Origin: Baffinella frigidus
Lineage: Eukaryota; Cryptophyceae; Cryptomonadales; Baffinellaceae
Direction: 5' to 3'
Assembly: GCA_026770585.1 (NCBI GenBank)
Contig: MU646452.1
Location: 476,611 to 489,676, forward strand
Length of the DNA: 13,066 bases
The notes under the pieces: model-generated
What the model was told of the DNA's origin: nothing
Database searches by the model: none
Seen by the model: only the letters and a program-made list of their open reading frames with translations
Translations under genes and position numbers: made by a program
In this document: positions 12,405 to 13,066 of the stretch, one piece after another
Layout of the letters: every line of letters starts with the position of its first letter
Position numbering within the stretch: position 1 is the stretch's first letter

Positions 12405-12476
12405 GGAGAGGCTCTCCAGCAATGTCCCAAGACTGCTCCGCCTTCCAATTGGATCACTGACAAGGATTTCGTCGAG
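12405..12476 (+). CDS. Exon S copy 1 (CPKTAPPSNWITDKDFVE)
   Basis: A 72-nt phase 0-0 exon after GGGAG, with donor GTTGTC at 12477. It reads GEALQQCPKTAPPSNWITDK then DFVE. Two further copies of exactly 72 nt lie at 12678 and 12949. Between copies 1 and 2, CCT TCC versus CCG TCG, GAC versus GAT and GTC versus GTT are silent in this frame, which is good evidence that it is the translated one. Family not recognised; one Cys. Confidence 0.65.
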
Positions 12477-12512
12477 GTTGTCGCCCTCTCTCTCTCTCTC
12501 TCGCTCTCGCTC

Positions 12513-12667
12513 CCTCGCTCTCTCTCCCCTCCCCCCCCCACCCCCCACCCCCCAACCCCTTCCTCTCTCTCTCGCTCTGGGTGGCGGAGCGAGAGAGAGA
12601 GAGAGAGAGAGAGAGAGGAAGGGGATGGGGGGTGGGGGGGGTGGAGGGGGGGGGAGAGAGAGCGAGG
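12513..12667. repeat. Imperfect purine/pyrimidine foldback of about 155 bases
   Basis: The left arm (12513-12577) runs CCTCGCTCTCTC, C-tract with ACCCCCC, AACCCCTTCC, CTCTCTCGCTC. The right arm (12587-12667) is its reverse complement in the same order, with a longer GA run; the loop is TGGGTGGCG. It lies between exon copies S1 and S2. Confidence 0.82.
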
Positions 12668-12677
12668 TCCTCCCAAG

Positions 12678-12749
12678 GGAGGGGCGCTGGGGCAATGTCC
12701 CAAGACTGCTCCGCCGTCGAATTGGATCACTGATAAGGATTTCGTTGCG
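12678..12749 (+). CDS. Exon S copy 2 (CPKTAPPSNWITDKDFVA)
   Basis: 72 nt after CCAAG, with donor GTCGGC at 12750. It reads GGALGQ then CPKTAPPSNWITDKDFVA. The changes from copy 1 are concentrated at the N-terminal six residues and the last residue, with several silent differences in the conserved core. It starts 273 bases after the start of copy 1. Confidence 0.65.
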
Positions 12750-12757
12750 GTCGGCAC

Positions 12758-12760
<3 letters not shown>

Positions 12761-12797
<37 letters not shown>

Positions 12798-12943
12798 CGA
12801 GAGAGAGAGAGAGAGCGAGAGAGAGAGAGAGAGCGAGAGCGAGAGAGAGAGGGAGCGAGAGGGAGAGCGAGAGTGAGAGAGAGAGCGAGACAGGGAGAGG
12901 GAGAGAGAGAGTGAGAGAGAGAGAGAGAGAGCGCGCGCGCGAG
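12761..12943 (+). repeat. GA microsatellite
   Basis: About 180 bases of GAGAGA with GCGAGA interruptions, ending GCGCGCGCG, between exon copies S2 and S3. Confidence 0.93.
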
Positions 12944-12948
12944 GGAAG

Positions 12949-13020
12949 GGAGGGGCGCTGGAGGAGTGTTCCGGCACTGCTCCGCCTTCCAATTGGATCA
13001 CTGATAAGGATTTCATCGAG
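12949..13020 (+). CDS. Exon S copy 3 (CSGTAPPSNWITDKDFIE)
   Basis: 72 nt after GGAAG, with donor GTCAGC at 13021. It reads GGALEE then CSGTAPPSNWITDKDFIE. PK of copies 1 and 2 becomes SG, and V becomes I; the TAPPSNWITDKDF core is unchanged. It starts 271 bases after copy 2. A GA tract begins again 11 bases after it, so more copies may follow outside the window. Confidence 0.65.
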
Positions 13021-13031
13021 GTCAGCACCCG

Positions 13032-13066
13032 GAGAGAGAGAGAGAGGGAGAGAGAGGGAGAGAGAG
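13032..13066 (+). repeat. GA microsatellite running off the window
   Basis: GAGAGA/GGGAGA tract at the very end, in the same position after exon S3 as the tracts after S1 and S2. Confidence 0.92.

Larger units (their letters stand above)
73..13020 (+). other. Putative large multi-exon EGF-containing gene, open at both ends
   Basis: This is a proposed gene span, not a continuous reading frame. All convincing exon-like islands lie on the + strand. Taking one copy of each duplicated exon, the phases join as follows: 4770-4840 (ends after 2 nt of a codon), 5763-5805, 6310-6360, 6663-6694, 7042-7079, 7240-7325, 7543-7607, 7767-7803, 8846-8905, 9419-9503, 10443-10556, 11005-11070, 11911-11996, 12405-12476. 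No in-frame stop appears in this chain. The 5' EGF exons are compatible with each other (phase 1 to 0 to 1). The link from 2162 to 4770 does not fit in phase, so an exon is missing there or two genes are present. Frames were chosen partly to fit, so phase agreement is supportive rather than proof. No start codon, signal peptide or final stop is visible. Confidence 0.45.

Noticed and set aside
12120-13028. A 302-residue minus-strand open frame with Ser/Leu and Arg/Ser repeats
   Set aside because: It crosses CT/GA tracts and is the reverse of the three S exons. Silent differences between those copies support the + strand frame instead.
1-13066. tRNA, rRNA or transposase genes
   Set aside because: I looked for tRNA-like cloverleaf boxes, rRNA conserved segments and transposase or reverse transcriptase motifs by eye and found none. 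This is not a computed search.

Overview
The window looks like nuclear DNA of a eukaryote, probably a protist alga. It has no long open reading frames. Instead, about 25-30 short exon-like islands (32 to 114 bases) lie on the + strand, many bounded by AG acceptors and GT (occasionally GC) donors. They sit in a sea of degenerate plant-type telomere heptamers (CCCTAAA and variants CCCCAAA, CCTGAAA, CACTAAA, CCCGAAA), CT/GA and TTC/GTT microsatellites, and small inverted-repeat elements. TTTAGGG-type repeats occur in green algae, dinoflagellates and chromerids. Two apparent GC-AG introns would fit a dinoflagellate, but I cannot decide the lineage.

Layout. Bases 1-2170 hold repeated half-modules of calcium-binding EGF-like domains. 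Bases 2170-4760 hold almost only dispersed and inverted repeats, with no convincing exon. Bases 4770-7803 hold a run of short exons separated by telomere-like introns. It includes one exon with a DPLMF...VDRLW motif resembling the CuB end of the tyrosinase family. Bases 7804-8845 are another repeat-element zone. Bases 8846-11070 hold further exons, one of them present in six partial or complete copies. A polypyrimidine tract of about 560 bases follows. Bases 11911-13020 hold a DLDWEWP exon and three tandem 72-base exon copies. The window ends inside a GA tract.

How the pieces fit. Reading phases are compatible at almost every junction from 4770 to 12476 if one copy of each duplicated exon is used. 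This suggests a single large gene, open at both ends, encoding a secreted or surface EGF-containing protein. Two features stand out. Several introns consist almost wholly of telomere-like repeats from donor to acceptor, and nearly every exon type has been tandemly duplicated on its own. Both are seen directly in the sequence. The gene model, domain names beyond EGF, and any use of the duplicates as alternative exons are inference without transcript data.
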